A stretch of DNA of 64,000 nucleotides from Ramlibacter henchirensis. Lineage in GTDB: Bacteria > Pseudomonadota > Gammaproteobacteria > Burkholderiales > Burkholderiaceae_C. Shown here piece after piece: positions 8,828 through 17,233 of the stretch. How positions within the stretch are numbered: position 1 is the stretch's first letter; each line of letters begins with the position of its first letter. The notes beneath the pieces were generated by a model, which had not been told where the DNA came from, ran no database searches, and saw only the letters and a program-made list of their open reading frames with translations. The stretch covers positions 1,060,180 through 1,124,179 of the forward strand of contig NZ_SMLM01000002.1 in assembly GCF_004682015.1 (NCBI RefSeq). Direction: 5' to 3'. A program made the position numbers and the translations under genes.

Positions 8828-11695
8828 ATGAGCGACACCCCTGCCCAACCCGGCCTGAACAGCCTGCCCAAGTCCTTCGAGCCCGCCGCGATCGAGGCGC
8901 GCTGGGGCCCGGTATGGGAGGAGCGCGGCTATGGGCGCGCGGGTTTCCGCGGCACCGGCGCGCCCAAGGACGGCGAGCCGTCGTTCGCCATCCAGCTGCC
9001 GCCGCCGAACGTCACCGGCACGCTGCACATGGGGCACGCGTTCAACCAGACCATCATGGACAGCCTCACGCGCTACCACCGGATGCGCGGGTTCAACACG
9101 GTCTGGGTGCCGGGGACCGACCACGCCGGCATCGCCACGCAGATCGTCGTGGAGCGCCAGCTGCAGCAGGAGGGCCAGAGCCGCCACGACCTCGGCCGCG
9201 AGAAGTTCGCGCAGCGCGTGTGGCAGTGGAAGCAGCAGTCGGGCAACACCATCACCATGCAGATGCGCCGCATGGGCGACAGCGTGGACTGGTCGCACGA
9301 GTACTTCACGATGGACGAGAACCTCTCGAAGATCGTGACCGAGACCTTCGTTCGGCTGTACGAGCAGGGCCTGATCTACCGCGGCAAGCGCCTGGTGAAC
9401 TGGGACCCCGAGCTCAAGACCGCGGTGAGCGACCTCGAAGTGGAAAGCGAGGAAGAGGACGGCTTCCTCTGGCACATCCGCTACCCGCTCGCCGACGGCA
9501 GCGGCGCGCTCACCGTCGCCACGACGCGGCCCGAGACCATGCTGGGCGACGTGGCCGTGATGGTTCACCCCGAGGACGATCGCTACCGGCACCTGATCGG
9601 CAAGACCGTCCAGTTGCCGCTGTGCGACCGCGAGATCCCGGTGATCGCCGACGAGTACGTCGACCGCGAGTTCGGCACCGGCGTCGTCAAGGTCACGCCG
9701 GCGCACGACCCGAACGACTACGCCGTCGGCCAGCGCCACGGCCTGCCCATGATCGGCGTGCTGACGCTCGACGCGAAGGTCAACGACAAGGCGCCGGCGG
9801 CCTACCGCGGCCTGGACCGCTTCGTCGCGCGCAAGAAGGTCGTGGCCGACCTCGAGGCGCAGGGACTGCTCGCGGAGACCAAGAAGCACAAGCTGATGGT
9901 GCCGCGCTGCGCCCGCACGGGGCAGGTGGTGGAGCCCATGCTCACCGACCAGTGGTTCGTCGCGATGAGCAAGGTCAGCGACAAGGACCCGACCGGCAAG
10001 TCGATCGCGCAGAAGGCCATCGATGCGGTGCAGTCCGGCCAGGTGCGCTTCGTGCCCGAGAACTGGGTCAACACGTACAACCAGTGGATGAACAACATCC
10101 AGGACTGGTGCATCTCGCGCCAGCTCTGGTGGGGCCACCAGATCCCCGCCTGGTACGACGAGCAGGGCAACGTCTACGTCGCCCGCAGCGAGCAGGAAGC
10201 GCAGGCGAAGGCGCCCGGCAAGACACTGCGCCGCGACGAGGACGTGCTGGACACCTGGTACTCGTCGGCGCTGGTGCCGTTCTCGACGCTCGGCTGGCCG
10301 CAGCAGACGAAGGACCTGGACCTGTACCTGCCCTCCACGGTGCTCGTGACCGGCTACGACATCATCTTCTTCTGGGTCGCCCGGATGATCATGATGACGA
10401 CCCACTTCACCGGCCAGGTGCCCTTCCGCGACGTCTACATCCACGGCCTGGTGCGCGATTCGCATGGCCACAAGATGAGCAAGTCCGAGGGCAACGTGCT
10501 CGACCCCGTGGACCTGATCGACGGCATCGCCCTGCCGCCGCTGCTGGAAAAGCGCACCACCGGCCTGCGCAAGCCCGAGACGGCGCCGCAGGTGCGCAGG
10601 AACACCGAAAAGGAATTCCCCGAAGGCATCCCGGCCTACGGCGCCGACGCGCTGCGGTTCACGTTCGCGTCGCTCGCCTCACTGGGCCGCAGCATCAACT
10701 TCGATTCCAAGCGCTGCGAGGGCTACCGCAACTTCTGCAACAAGCTCTGGAACGCCTCGCTCTTCGTCCTGATGAACTGCGAAGGCCAGGACTGCGGCCT
10801 GAAGGAACACACGAAGGAAGAGTGCCGCCCCGGCGGTCCGTTCCACGGCTACCTGCGCTTCTCGCAGGCGGATCGCTGGATCACGTCGATGCTGCAGAAG
10901 ACCGAAGCCGACGTCGCCCAGGGCTTCGCCGAGTACCGCCTGGACAACGTGGCCAACGCGCTCTACGACTTCGTCTGGAACCAGTACTGCGACTGGTACC
11001 TGGAGATCGCGAAGGTGCAGCTGCGAAACGGCAGCGAGAGCGAGCAGCGCGCCACGCGCCGCACGCTGATCCGCACGCTGGAAGCGATCCTGCGGCTCGC
11101 GCATCCCGTGATCCCGTTCATCACCGAGGAGCTCTGGCAGAAGGTGGCGCCGGTCGCGGGCATCGCGGGCGAGTCGGTGAGCATCGCGCGGTATCCGCAG
11201 GCGCAGCCCGAGAAGATCGACGAAGCGGCGATCGCGTACGTCGATCGGCTCAAGGCGATGGTCGACAGCTGCCGGCAATTGCGCGGGGAGATGAATGTGT
11301 CACCGGGAACGCGCTTGCCGCTCTATGCGGTTGGCGATGCACCTTTCCTGCGCGAGGTCGCGCCGGTGCTGCAGGCGCTGGCGCGGTTGAGTGAAGTGAA
11401 GGTGTTCGAGGACGAAGCGGCTTGGGCGGCCGCCGCCAAGGCCGCGCCTGTGGCGGTGCTCGGCGACGCGCGCCTGTGCCTCTACATGGAGATCGACGTT
11501 GCGGCCGAGAAGGCGCGGCTGTCGAAGGAAGCGGCGCGGCTGGAGGGTGAGCTGGCGAAGGCGAACGGGAAGTTGGCGAACCAGGCGTTCGTGGCCAAGG
11601 CGCCGGCGGCGGTGATCGAGCAGGAGCGGAAGCGGATTGCGGAGTTCGGGGCGACGCTGACCAAGCTGAAGGATCAGCTCGCGAGACTCGGCTGA
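8828..11695 (+). CDS. valS: Valyl-tRNA synthetase
   Basis: 955-residue class I aminoacyl-tRNA synthetase, full length for the family. The HIGH-type signature is HMGH at residues 67-70 inside [15 protein letters not shown], and KMSKS is at 549-553. The editing (CP1) domain lies between them ([25 protein letters not shown]). The anticodon-binding domain follows, and a C-terminal coiled-coil arm covers about the last 65 residues. The ATG at 8828 gives a normal N-terminus; the open frame upstream is a shadow of the monooxygenase gene. An insertion near residues 565-600 ([17 protein letters not shown]) after KMSKS is commonly seen in Burkholderiales ValS. Confidence 0.97.
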   Translation: MSDTPAQPGLNSLPKSFEPAAIEARWGPVWEERGYGRAGFRGTGAPKDGEPSFAIQLPPPNVTGTLHMGHAFNQTIMDSLTRYHRMRGFNTVWVPGTDHAGIATQIVVERQLQQEGQSRHDLGREKFAQRVWQWKQQSGNTITMQMRRMGDSVDWSHEYFTMDENLSKIVTETFVRLYEQGLIYRGKRLVNWDPELKTAVSDLEVESEEEDGFLWHIRYPLADGSGALTVATTRPETMLGDVAVMVHPEDDRYRHLIGKTVQLPLCDREIPVIADEYVDREFGTGVVKVTPAHDPNDYAVGQRHGLPMIGVLTLDAKVNDKAPAAYRGLDRFVARKKVVADLEAQGLLAETKKHKLMVPRCARTGQVVEPMLTDQWFVAMSKVSDKDPTGKSIAQKAIDAVQSGQVRFVPENWVNTYNQWMNNIQDWCISRQLWWGHQIPAWYDEQGNVYVARSEQEAQAKAPGKTLRRDEDVLDTWYSSALVPFSTLGWPQQTKDLDLYLPSTVLVTGYDIIFFWVARMIMMTTHFTGQVPFRDVYIHGLVRDSHGHKMSKSEGNVLDPVDLIDGIALPPLLEKRTTGLRKPETAPQVRRNTEKEFPEGIPAYGADALRFTFASLASLGRSINFDSKRCEGYRNFCNKLWNASLFVLMNCEGQDCGLKEHTKEECRPGGPFHGYLRFSQADRWITSMLQKTEADVAQGFAEYRLDNVANALYDFVWNQYCDWYLEIAKVQLRNGSESEQRATRRTLIRTLEAILRLAHPVIPFITEELWQKVAPVAGIAGESVSIARYPQAQPEKIDEAAIAYVDRLKAMVDSCRQLRGEMNVSPGTRLPLYAVGDAPFLREVAPVLQALARLSEVKVFEDEAAWAAAAKAAPVAVLGDARLCLYMEIDVAAEKARLSKEAARLEGELAKANGKLANQAFVAKAPAAVIEQERKRIAEFGATLTKLKDQLARLG

Positions 11696-11714
11696 CGCGC
11701 GCGAGCTGATCCTT
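11669..11714. terminator. 15-bp perfect stem-loop overlapping the end of valS
   Basis: AAGGATCAGCTCGCG at 11669-11683 pairs perfectly with 11700-11714, leaving a 16-base loop that contains the valS stop codon. No T-run follows, so it is more likely a transcript-end or stability hairpin than a textbook intrinsic terminator. Confidence 0.5.
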
Positions 11715-11794
11715 CAAAGGGCGCAATGGCGCTGAGCATCAGCGCGCGCGGTTGGGCTGAGTTCGATCGCGTCGTGACAGCAACAGCCAACAGG

Positions 11795-12235
11795 TCAGCG
11801 AGCGGCGGCGCCTCGCCGGCCTGCGTGCAACTGCAGGCGAAGCAGCGCCATCACCACAGCGATGCCCAGCGCCGCGCCCGCGCCATCGATCAGCACGTCG
11901 GTGACGCGGCCGATGCGGCCCTCGGCAAGGAACTGCAGCGCTTCCGTCAGCGCGCCCAGCAGCGTGGCGATGACGAAGGCCGTCAACGGACCGATCCGGC
12001 CAGTGAGCCGTAGCGCACCGCCCAGCAGTGCGAAGCCCAGGAAGTGCCCCACCTTGTCGAGATGGAGGTAGGCCGGGAAGGGGCTGAGCAAGTCGTTCTT
12101 GGGACCGACCGGCATCAAGGTCGCTGCCAGGATGAAGACCACCGTGGCCAATGCCAGCACCCCGGCGGGGCGCCGGGTTAGAGAGACTGCTGCGGGTGAA
12201 GCTGGTCGGTGCTGCATCCGCGCATTTTCACGCAT
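11795..12235 (-). CDS. VanZ-like family membrane protein
   Basis: 146-residue inner-membrane protein with four predicted hydrophobic segments and the VanZ-like pattern LHLDKVGHFLGFALLGG followed by EALQFLAEGRIGRVTDVLIDGAGA. Function in most bacteria is unknown; VanZ gives low-level teicoplanin resistance in enterococci. The start may be the ATG at 12235 or the one at 12217 (MQHRP), and neither has a clear ribosome site. It stands alone, convergent with valS. Confidence 0.85.
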   Translation of the reverse strand: MRENARMQHRPASPAAVSLTRRPAGVLALATVVFILAATLMPVGPKNDLLSPFPAYLHLDKVGHFLGFALLGGALRLTGRIGPLTAFVIATLLGALTEALQFLAEGRIGRVTDVLIDGAGAALGIAVVMALLRLQLHAGRRGAAAR

Positions 12236-12333
12236 GAGCCAAACACGCCCGCTCTACCTCGCAGAGCGGCTGAGCACAGGAGTCGTGTCCGCCGTGCTCG
12301 ACGCGACACCACCACGCTCGGTCTCCAGCGACT

Positions 12334-12669
12334 TCAGCGCGCCTGGAAGTCTTCCAGCTTTTTCCCGCTGGCCAGTGCCTCGGTCACCCACTTGGGCTTG
12401 CGACCTCGTCCGCCGGACCACGCCTCGCCATTGGGGCCGCGGTACTTAATTGGCTTTGGAGCGGTGTTGCGGCCAGCCTTCGCGGTGCTGCCTCGCGCGG
12501 CGCGCGTGCGGCCGCCCTGCGCAATTCCGAGATCCTGCGGCGTGATGCCGTAGGCCTGCATCTTGGATTTGATCTCCTCAATGGTCTGCTGTATCTCGCG
12601 CTGGCGCAACTCCTCGGCCTGCGCCATCAGCTTTTCGGCCTGTTGCTTCAATTCAATGTATGTAGGCAT
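12334..12669 (-). CDS. H-NS family nucleoid-associated protein
   Basis: 111-residue DNA-binding protein with an N-terminal helical oligomerisation region (residues 1-45, LKQQAEKLMAQAEELRQREI) and a basic linker. The C-terminal H-NS domain (about 73-105) carries YRGPNGEAWSGGRGRKPKW with the AT-hook-like GRGRKPKW core. H-NS proteins silence AT-rich, horizontally acquired DNA; this gene stands at the border of a patchwork accessory region. The sequence around its start codon recurs twice, in degraded form, within the next 250 bases upstream. Confidence 0.93.
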   Translation of the reverse strand: MPTYIELKQQAEKLMAQAEELRQREIQQTIEEIKSKMQAYGITPQDLGIAQGGRTRAARGSTAKAGRNTAPKPIKYRGPNGEAWSGGRGRKPKWVTEALASGKKLEDFQAR

Positions 12670-12920
12670 ACCTGCAGCTTACTGGAAAAAGAGATTGGAT
12701 CAAAGCGCATTTGCTGGATGCATGGGAATTCGAAGCAGCCAACTGACGCTCTGCTTCACTCCAATGTGTGTATGTGTGTATGTGTAGGCAGCAGCAGCAC
12801 CCGCGAAAAAGACAAATGAAATTAAGCCCGGTGCCTCAGCAGTGGCAGGAGTCTTTTCAGTCCATGTGTGTAGGTGTACCTGCGGCTAGTTGAAAAAAGA
12901 GGGATGAAAGAAGCGCGCGG
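12654..12920 (-). repeat. Three degenerate copies of the hns translation-start region
   Basis: Read on the minus strand, the functional start region ends GCAGGTATGCCTACATACATT. A second copy near 12864-12917 reads GCAGGTACACCTACACACAT, with the ATG changed to ACA. A third near 12763-12815 keeps CTACACATACACACATAC with an expanded 8-base unit. The A-rich stretch on the plus strand (GGAAAAAGAGA, GAAAAAAGAGG, GCGAAAAAGAC) is shared at similar spacing. This looks like tandem partial duplication followed by decay. Confidence 0.55.
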
Positions 12921-13353
12921 CCGAGCGCCTTCCGTCCTGACCACTCAACTACGGGCAGAGCGAGCACCAGCTGCGTCAAGCCCGGGCAGGAGGAAGGCGC
13001 GCGCCCACTGGCCATTCGCCGTGGCAGCGCGTGTGGCGATCGGCCAAAAAGCGCTCACTGACGTCGGTATGGCGCCGTCGCTGCCGGCAATTCCGAATGA
13101 GAATTTGTCCGTTCTGCGCGGCGTACTTCCTGCACCAAGCTCCATTGTAACTGATCGATTCATTATGTTCTTTATTGCTTCAGACTGCGCAGCGCACAAG
13201 AGCCGGCGCGCGTCCTTCTTATTCCTTCATCGCAGCCGGCGGCACGGCCAAAGCCCTGGTCGAGCATTTGTTTTTCTGTTTCAACTCAACCGTGAGTTCG
13301 TCGAAAGTTGAGCGCATAACTAGTACTGGCTTCTCGCCTGATTTTTTAAATGA
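12920..13353. other. Intergenic stretch with no supported gene
   Basis: Upstream of the hns start-region repeats nothing convincing is encoded. Short frames on both strands lack ribosome sites and recognisable sequence. An AT-rich segment around 13140-13180 and 13300-13350 may hold promoters for the next gene. Confidence 0.4.
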
Positions 13354-13971
13354 ATGACGCACCAGGATTTGATGATGGGAATTCCAAACGCCAGACGTAG
13401 CGGCGGGCCGCGCTCGCCGGAGGGCAAGGTCAGCGCCAGCCGAAATGCTTTCAAGACGGGGGTGGCGGCAATCGGGTGGTATCACCCGCAGGAAGAGGCC
13501 GAATATCAAGAACTCTTCGGCGAGCTTCTGGAGCAATACGCTCAGGCGACGACGGTAGTGAGGCTGCTGATCGAGCGACTGGCTACGAACTCGGTCAAGT
13601 TGCGACGCTTGGAGCGCCTCGACAACGCCTTGCACCAGAAGGCGCGCCTGTTCGCCGAGGACATCGCGGGGGAGCGGCCGGAAAACTCGGTCGCCAGCCT
13701 GCTGCCCGACACGCCGCAGGGGCGCGCGAGCGCGGCGGCGATCATGGCTGATGCCGCAATGCCGCCTGTCGAGTGGACCAACAGCATCGAGCGTGCGCGC
13801 ATCAACCTGGAGCGCCAGATCAGCCGCCTGATCGAGCACATCGAGCGGGTATACCAGCCTGCGCCGGCTTCGGCTGGGCGCCTGAGGCTGCCCGGCCAAG
13901 ATGAAGCGGATATCAGCGACGCGACCATATTGGCGCAACAGCCGCAGCCCGACGCACGGCCGGGTGCGTAA
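13354..13971 (+). CDS. Hypothetical protein with SPEGKxxSxxNAxKxG motif
   Basis: 205-residue soluble helical protein. Residues 15-35 (RRSGGPRSPEGKVSASRNAF) match the GPRTPEGKARSSRNALKHG motif at the N-terminus of many uncharacterised proteins in mobile or repeat-rich regions. The rest is charged and helical. The in-frame ATG at 13372 has a better ribosome site (AGGA) than the ATG at 13354 and may be the true start. The stop overlaps the start of the next gene (TAATG), so the two are translated as a pair. Function unknown. Confidence 0.65.
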   Translation: MTHQDLMMGIPNARRSGGPRSPEGKVSASRNAFKTGVAAIGWYHPQEEAEYQELFGELLEQYAQATTVVRLLIERLATNSVKLRRLERLDNALHQKARLFAEDIAGERPENSVASLLPDTPQGRASAAAIMADAAMPPVEWTNSIERARINLERQISRLIEHIERVYQPAPASAGRLRLPGQDEADISDATILAQQPQPDARPGA

Positions 13972-14807
13972 TGGAGCAAGTCCGAACCGATAGTGATACC
14001 GGCTCGTCGTGGGACAGGATCATCACGGCGGCAAGGGCGGGTGAGCCCCGCGCGCTCGAGTGCGTGCGGAACTGGCCGCGGCTCGAAGCGGCATCCGAGG
14101 AGCGGGACTTCTCAGTGAATGTGCAGACGCTCAGTGATCCGGCCGTGAGCGGCCCGCGGCGCCGCCGCGAGGTGTTTGTACCTTTTACGCCGTTTAGCGG
14201 CGACGAATTCGTGCGGCGGGGGGTGAGCACGCAGGACGCCTGCGATTCGGTGCGAGCCTGCCCTCCTCTTGAGCGGTTCTTGCAGTTCAAAGCGCTGGGT
14301 CACATGAGTTCGCTCGAGCGGCGCCTATTCCTCGATGACGAACTCGATGCTCGCGGGCGCAAGAAGATCGGCCGCGAGCTGCAGCTGCTGGCCGCCCCCG
14401 GCGAGCCGATTTGGCAGAACTGGGTGGACATGACGCCGTGGTCGCATCACGAGCAGTTCGACGGGCTCATCCGCCGCTGGATGTCCTCTCCTGTCGATCT
14501 GTCCGAACAGCAGTTCTTCATCGACAACTGGCGCGACAGGCACTGGTCCGCCAGTGCGGCCGGTGAGTTCTGCGACCTTCTGGGCACACAGCTGAGGCTT
14601 TTCCTTGGCATCAAGCTGGTTCGTGATATGGCCGATGGCATCGGATTCTGCATCGCCCGGCTCGAAGCGGATCCCGCGCAGGCCACTCGCTGGGCCGAGT
14701 CGATCGGACTGAAGCTGCGGTTTGACGCAGGCGCCACGTTGCAGCCAAGCACATCCAGCACGGCCAAGGAAATGTCTGGGCCTTGGCGGGCGGCGTCGGG
14801 GCGCTGA
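13971..14807 (+). CDS. Hypothetical protein, coupled to the preceding gene
   Basis: 278-residue soluble protein that I do not recognise. It is rich in Trp and charged residues (IWQNWVDMTPWSHHEQFDGL, IDNWRDRHWSASAAGEF) with no signal peptide, membrane segment or metal motif. The ATG overlaps the stop of the upstream gene. The last 20 residues (SSTAKEMSGPWRAASGR) look low-complexity and may be read-through into foreign sequence after a break. Its neighbours are phage-derived fragments, so a phage or mobile-element origin is possible. Confidence 0.6.
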   Translation: MEQVRTDSDTGSSWDRIITAARAGEPRALECVRNWPRLEAASEERDFSVNVQTLSDPAVSGPRRRREVFVPFTPFSGDEFVRRGVSTQDACDSVRACPPLERFLQFKALGHMSSLERRLFLDDELDARGRKKIGRELQLLAAPGEPIWQNWVDMTPWSHHEQFDGLIRRWMSSPVDLSEQQFFIDNWRDRHWSASAAGEFCDLLGTQLRLFLGIKLVRDMADGIGFCIARLEADPAQATRWAESIGLKLRFDAGATLQPSTSSTAKEMSGPWRAASGR

Positions 14808-15024
14808 TGTCGTTCGTCGGCTGCTCGCTCTGCTCGTTGAAATCAGGAACTTGCAGATCGCGCCTGACGAAGTACCCGGAGGGCATCAGCATGTATGAAC
14901 GCCTGCCCCGGTTCGCATCTGCGTAGCCCAGCAGAGTAGCCCCGATGACTGCAAGGAAGCGCCGAAACACATCCCGCCAGACATCGCAAGCCACTCGTCT
15001 AACGGCAGTGCGCAGCAGCCTCTC

Positions 15025-15714
15025 ATGAACGAGCGAGCCACGGTCGCTGCCGTTCCGGCGAACCAGGTGCTCGTCAGGCTGTGGGAGATGGCGACCGCCG
15101 ACCCGCGCGAGCTGGTGGAGATCCGCGTCGGCGCGTGCCGGAACTGCTGGGGGCAGTATCACGGATACCAGTACACCGAGGCCGAATTCGAGCGCGCGTT
15201 CCACGAGCATGTTCAATCCGAGGCCAAGCGCAAGCGCGCTGAGGGCGAGGCCTACGATCCTAAGCCGATGCGCGAGAAGGGCGGCGCCGGTTACGACGCT
15301 GGCCGCAAGCCCCATCCCGAGTGCCCCGAGTGCTCGGGCCGGGGCAACACACGGGTGATCCTCAAGGACATGCGCAGCCTGTCGCCGGGCGCGCGCATGC
15401 TGTTGCGGAGCGTGAAGGTCACCAAGCACGGCCCGCAGATCCTGCTGCGCTCGCGGCTGCCCGCGCTGGTTAAGGTCGGCAAGCACCTGGGCATGTGGAA
15501 CGACAAGTTCAAGCCGGCGCCGGTCAACGCCCTGACGAAGCTCCTGGACGAGATTGCCGACCGCGGCTCGACGATCCCCATCGTGCACGACGACCCTGAG
15601 CTGCCCCCGCCGCGCGACGCGCAGGACGTCGAGCCCGAGCCCGCCAAAGCTGCGCCCGGTGCAGCTTCAACGCCCGTCAAACGCCGGTACCGCGCCGTTC
15701 GTTCATCCGCATGA
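15025..15714 (+). CDS. Phage terminase small subunit, N-terminal DNA-binding part missing
   Basis: 229-residue protein matching the middle and C-terminal parts of one family of phage terminase small subunits: ELVEIRVGACRNCWGQYHGY, PECPECSGRGNTRVILKD and LVKVGKHLGMWNDKFKP. Small terminase subunits bind pac/cos DNA through an N-terminal helix-turn-helix, which is absent here. The protein starts about where that domain would end, and the preceding 217 bases do not encode it. No convincing ribosome site precedes the ATG. No large terminase, portal or capsid gene follows. It is best read as a prophage relic whose remaining frame happens to be open. Confidence 0.7.
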   Translation: MNERATVAAVPANQVLVRLWEMATADPRELVEIRVGACRNCWGQYHGYQYTEAEFERAFHEHVQSEAKRKRAEGEAYDPKPMREKGGAGYDAGRKPHPECPECSGRGNTRVILKDMRSLSPGARMLLRSVKVTKHGPQILLRSRLPALVKVGKHLGMWNDKFKPAPVNALTKLLDEIADRGSTIPIVHDDPELPPPRDAQDVEPEPAKAAPGAASTPVKRRYRAVRSSA

Positions 15715-15870
15715 CGCGAACCACACCCCCGGCACAAGAAGCACCGTAGCTCCCCGACACCCGAAACTTGCACCCGCTGGAGGTTCACATGGGAAATGCT
15801 CGAGGAGACAGCCCCCCATCACGCCTTGCGCAGGGCTCCTAATCCCTGCACGAGCGCTTCTGCGCAGAAC

Positions 15871-16022
15871 TCGCGGCTGCCGGCGCTGCTGAAGTTCGGC
15901 GAGCACTTGGGCATGTGGAACTACAAGCTCGAGGCGCCGGCCGCCATCAACCCCCTGCAAAGAGCTCTTGCACGAGATTGCCGACGCCACTCGACGGTGC
16001 CCTCGTGCGCGACGACCCTGAG
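15871..16022 (+). pseudogene. Decayed duplicate of the terminase small-subunit 3' region
   Basis: Bases 15871-16022 repeat 15451-15600 of the gene above with scattered substitutions and indels: TCGCGGCTGCC, GGGCATGTGGAAC, GAGATTGCCGAC and CGACGACCCTGAG are shared in the same order. The reading frame is broken. It is a second, non-functional copy of the region encoding LPALVKVGKHLGMWNDK onward, so the terminase gene was once present twice in tandem. Confidence 0.75.
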
Positions 16023-16038
16023 AAGTGCCCGGCGCTAG

Positions 16039-16395
16039 TCATTCAGGAAACGCCTCCCTGAACGCCTCGCCAAATGCGCGGGATCCGCTGATCGTGAGGG
16101 CTAGGGTCACGCGGCCAGCTGGTGCAGGCAGCATCGAAAACCGCGCGCGTTCGACGTCGTATGTGATCTTCAGGGGGACATCATCTTCGACGGACGCCTG
16201 CACTTCGAAGTCCCACTCGCCCTCTTGGCCAAGGGCGGATGGTGGGCCGAACTCGCGATACGCCCAACTGAGCACGGCCCTGATTTCATCGAGCACGCCC
16301 GGCAAGCGGGTCGGCAGCACCGACGCCATTGCATCGAAGCTGCAGGATCCGGTCTCCTCATCGGTGAAGTCGAAGAGGAGATACTCGAGTTTCAT
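16039..16395 (-). CDS. Hypothetical protein (MKLEYLLFDFTDEE family)
   Basis: 118-residue acidic soluble protein with no recognised domain. The likely start is the ATG giving MKLEYLLFDFTDEETGSCSF; a GTG five codons upstream is possible. A truncated copy of its last 50 codons lies at 23661-23808, so the gene belongs to a duplicated segment. Related small proteins occur widely in Burkholderiales and Xanthomonadales, but I know of no function. Confidence 0.6.
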   Translation of the reverse strand: MKLEYLLFDFTDEETGSCSFDAMASVLPTRLPGVLDEIRAVLSWAYREFGPPSALGQEGEWDFEVQASVEDDVPLKITYDVERARFSMLPAPAGRVTLALTISGSRAFGEAFREAFPE

Positions 16396-16500
16396 CTTCT
16401 GAGCATGCACTCCGCCAGCATGGCCAAGGCCATGCCCAGGGTCGGCGATCAGTGGCGCACGCCTCGCCGGATTCCGCGTAAGGGGCGCGGCGCGAGAGAG

Positions 16501-16692
16501 CTACTTGTCGTTCTCGCGTTTGGCGCCGCCCTGCGAGTCCTTCATCTTGCCGGACTGCTCGGTTCCAAGCTTGATGCTCTTGTCGTCTTGCATCTTCTTC
16601 TTGTCGTGCTTGCGGTCGCTGGCCGATGCGCGGCTGGCGTTGCTCGAATCGCTGCCGCTGCGGCCGCCGGTCTTGCTCTTGCCTTTGGTCAT
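16501..16692 (-). CDS. Small hydrophilic Lys/Ser-rich protein
   Basis: 63-residue, highly charged protein (MTKGKSKTGGRSGSDSSNAS at the start) rich in Lys, Ser, Asp and Gly. It has almost no hydrophobic residues and is likely disordered. A GAGGG ribosome site lies 9 bases before the ATG. It follows, by 37 bases, another small hydrophilic gene with a perfect Shine-Dalgarno, so the two probably form an operon. The composition resembles bacterial stress-inducible disordered proteins; that is only a resemblance. Confidence 0.55.
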   Translation of the reverse strand: MTKGKSKTGGRSGSDSSNASRASASDRKHDKKKMQDDKSIKLGTEQSGKMKDSQGGAKRENDK

Positions 16693-16729
16693 GGATGGTT
16701 TCCCTCGGTTGGACTCTCTCGAGCCCGCG

Positions 16730-16903
16730 TCACTGGTGCTCGTATGGCTTCGTCTTGTCTCGACGTGACTGGGTAGTGCGCTGCTCGGCAGCCGGGCGAC
16801 GGCGCTCGGTTGGCAGCGTTCCCGTCGGGCGTTGTTGTTCGGGGGGGATCCGGTGCCCGGGGTCTTCGGACTTCTTCGAGTTGCTCGGCTTCTTCGATGC
16901 CAT
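16730..16903 (-). CDS. Very small hydrophilic protein with strong ribosome site
   Basis: 57-residue protein starting MASKKPSNSKKSEDPGHRIP, rich in Lys, Arg, Pro and Gln and without hydrophobic segments. A perfect AGGAGG lies 6 bases before the ATG, which is the main reason to accept so short a gene. The downstream neighbour (63 residues) has similar composition and start (Met, polar, Lys-rich), suggesting two related disordered proteins made together. Not a family I recognise. Confidence 0.6.
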   Translation of the reverse strand: MASKKPSNSKKSEDPGHRIPPEQQRPTGTLPTERRRPAAEQRTTQSRRDKTKPYEHQ

Positions 16904-17233
16904 TCGTCACCTCCTGACGGGATAGTTGGTCGCGACCGAGCTGCTGTCCCAGCACGCCATTCACCGGCAGCCGGAAACAGCTGGCACTCGCCGGCCGAGA
17001 AAACTGTGGATCAAGCGCCGGAATGTTCCGTGCGCTCGGGCAGGCACTGTGCAACCGGAACTGCACGGCCGTTTGTAGGAACGGCGCTCCTGCTCCCACA
17101 CGCCCGTTTCCGGCGCCGGGCTGGTGCCGCGCGCTGGCGCGCTGCGGGTATTTCCGGGGCTGCAGCGGACACGTTGAGCTCAGTGAGGTCATCGTGTCCA
17201 ATGTGGCTCACCGCAGTTGCACGGAGCGCCACC
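16904..17233. other. Intergenic, probable divergent promoter region
   Basis: This stretch lies between the small hydrophilic operon (leftward) and the serine hydrolase (rightward). Open frames here are continuations of flanking frames without starts. Promoters for both directions are expected, but I could not pick out convincing -35/-10 pairs. Confidence 0.4.

Noticed and set aside
12763..12790. GTGTGTAT repeats considered as a phase-variable microsatellite
   Set aside because: The repeat is short and interrupted and lies in no reading frame; it is better explained as part of the degraded hns start-region copy.
14611..15588. Long open frame on the minus strand across the terminase fragment, ending with a Trp/Arg-rich segment
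   Set aside because: It runs antisense through the terminase gene and the end of the 13971 gene, has no ribosome site and no recognisable domain; its length follows from GC-rich codon bias. The part at 14808-15000 looks slightly protein-like but could not be supported.
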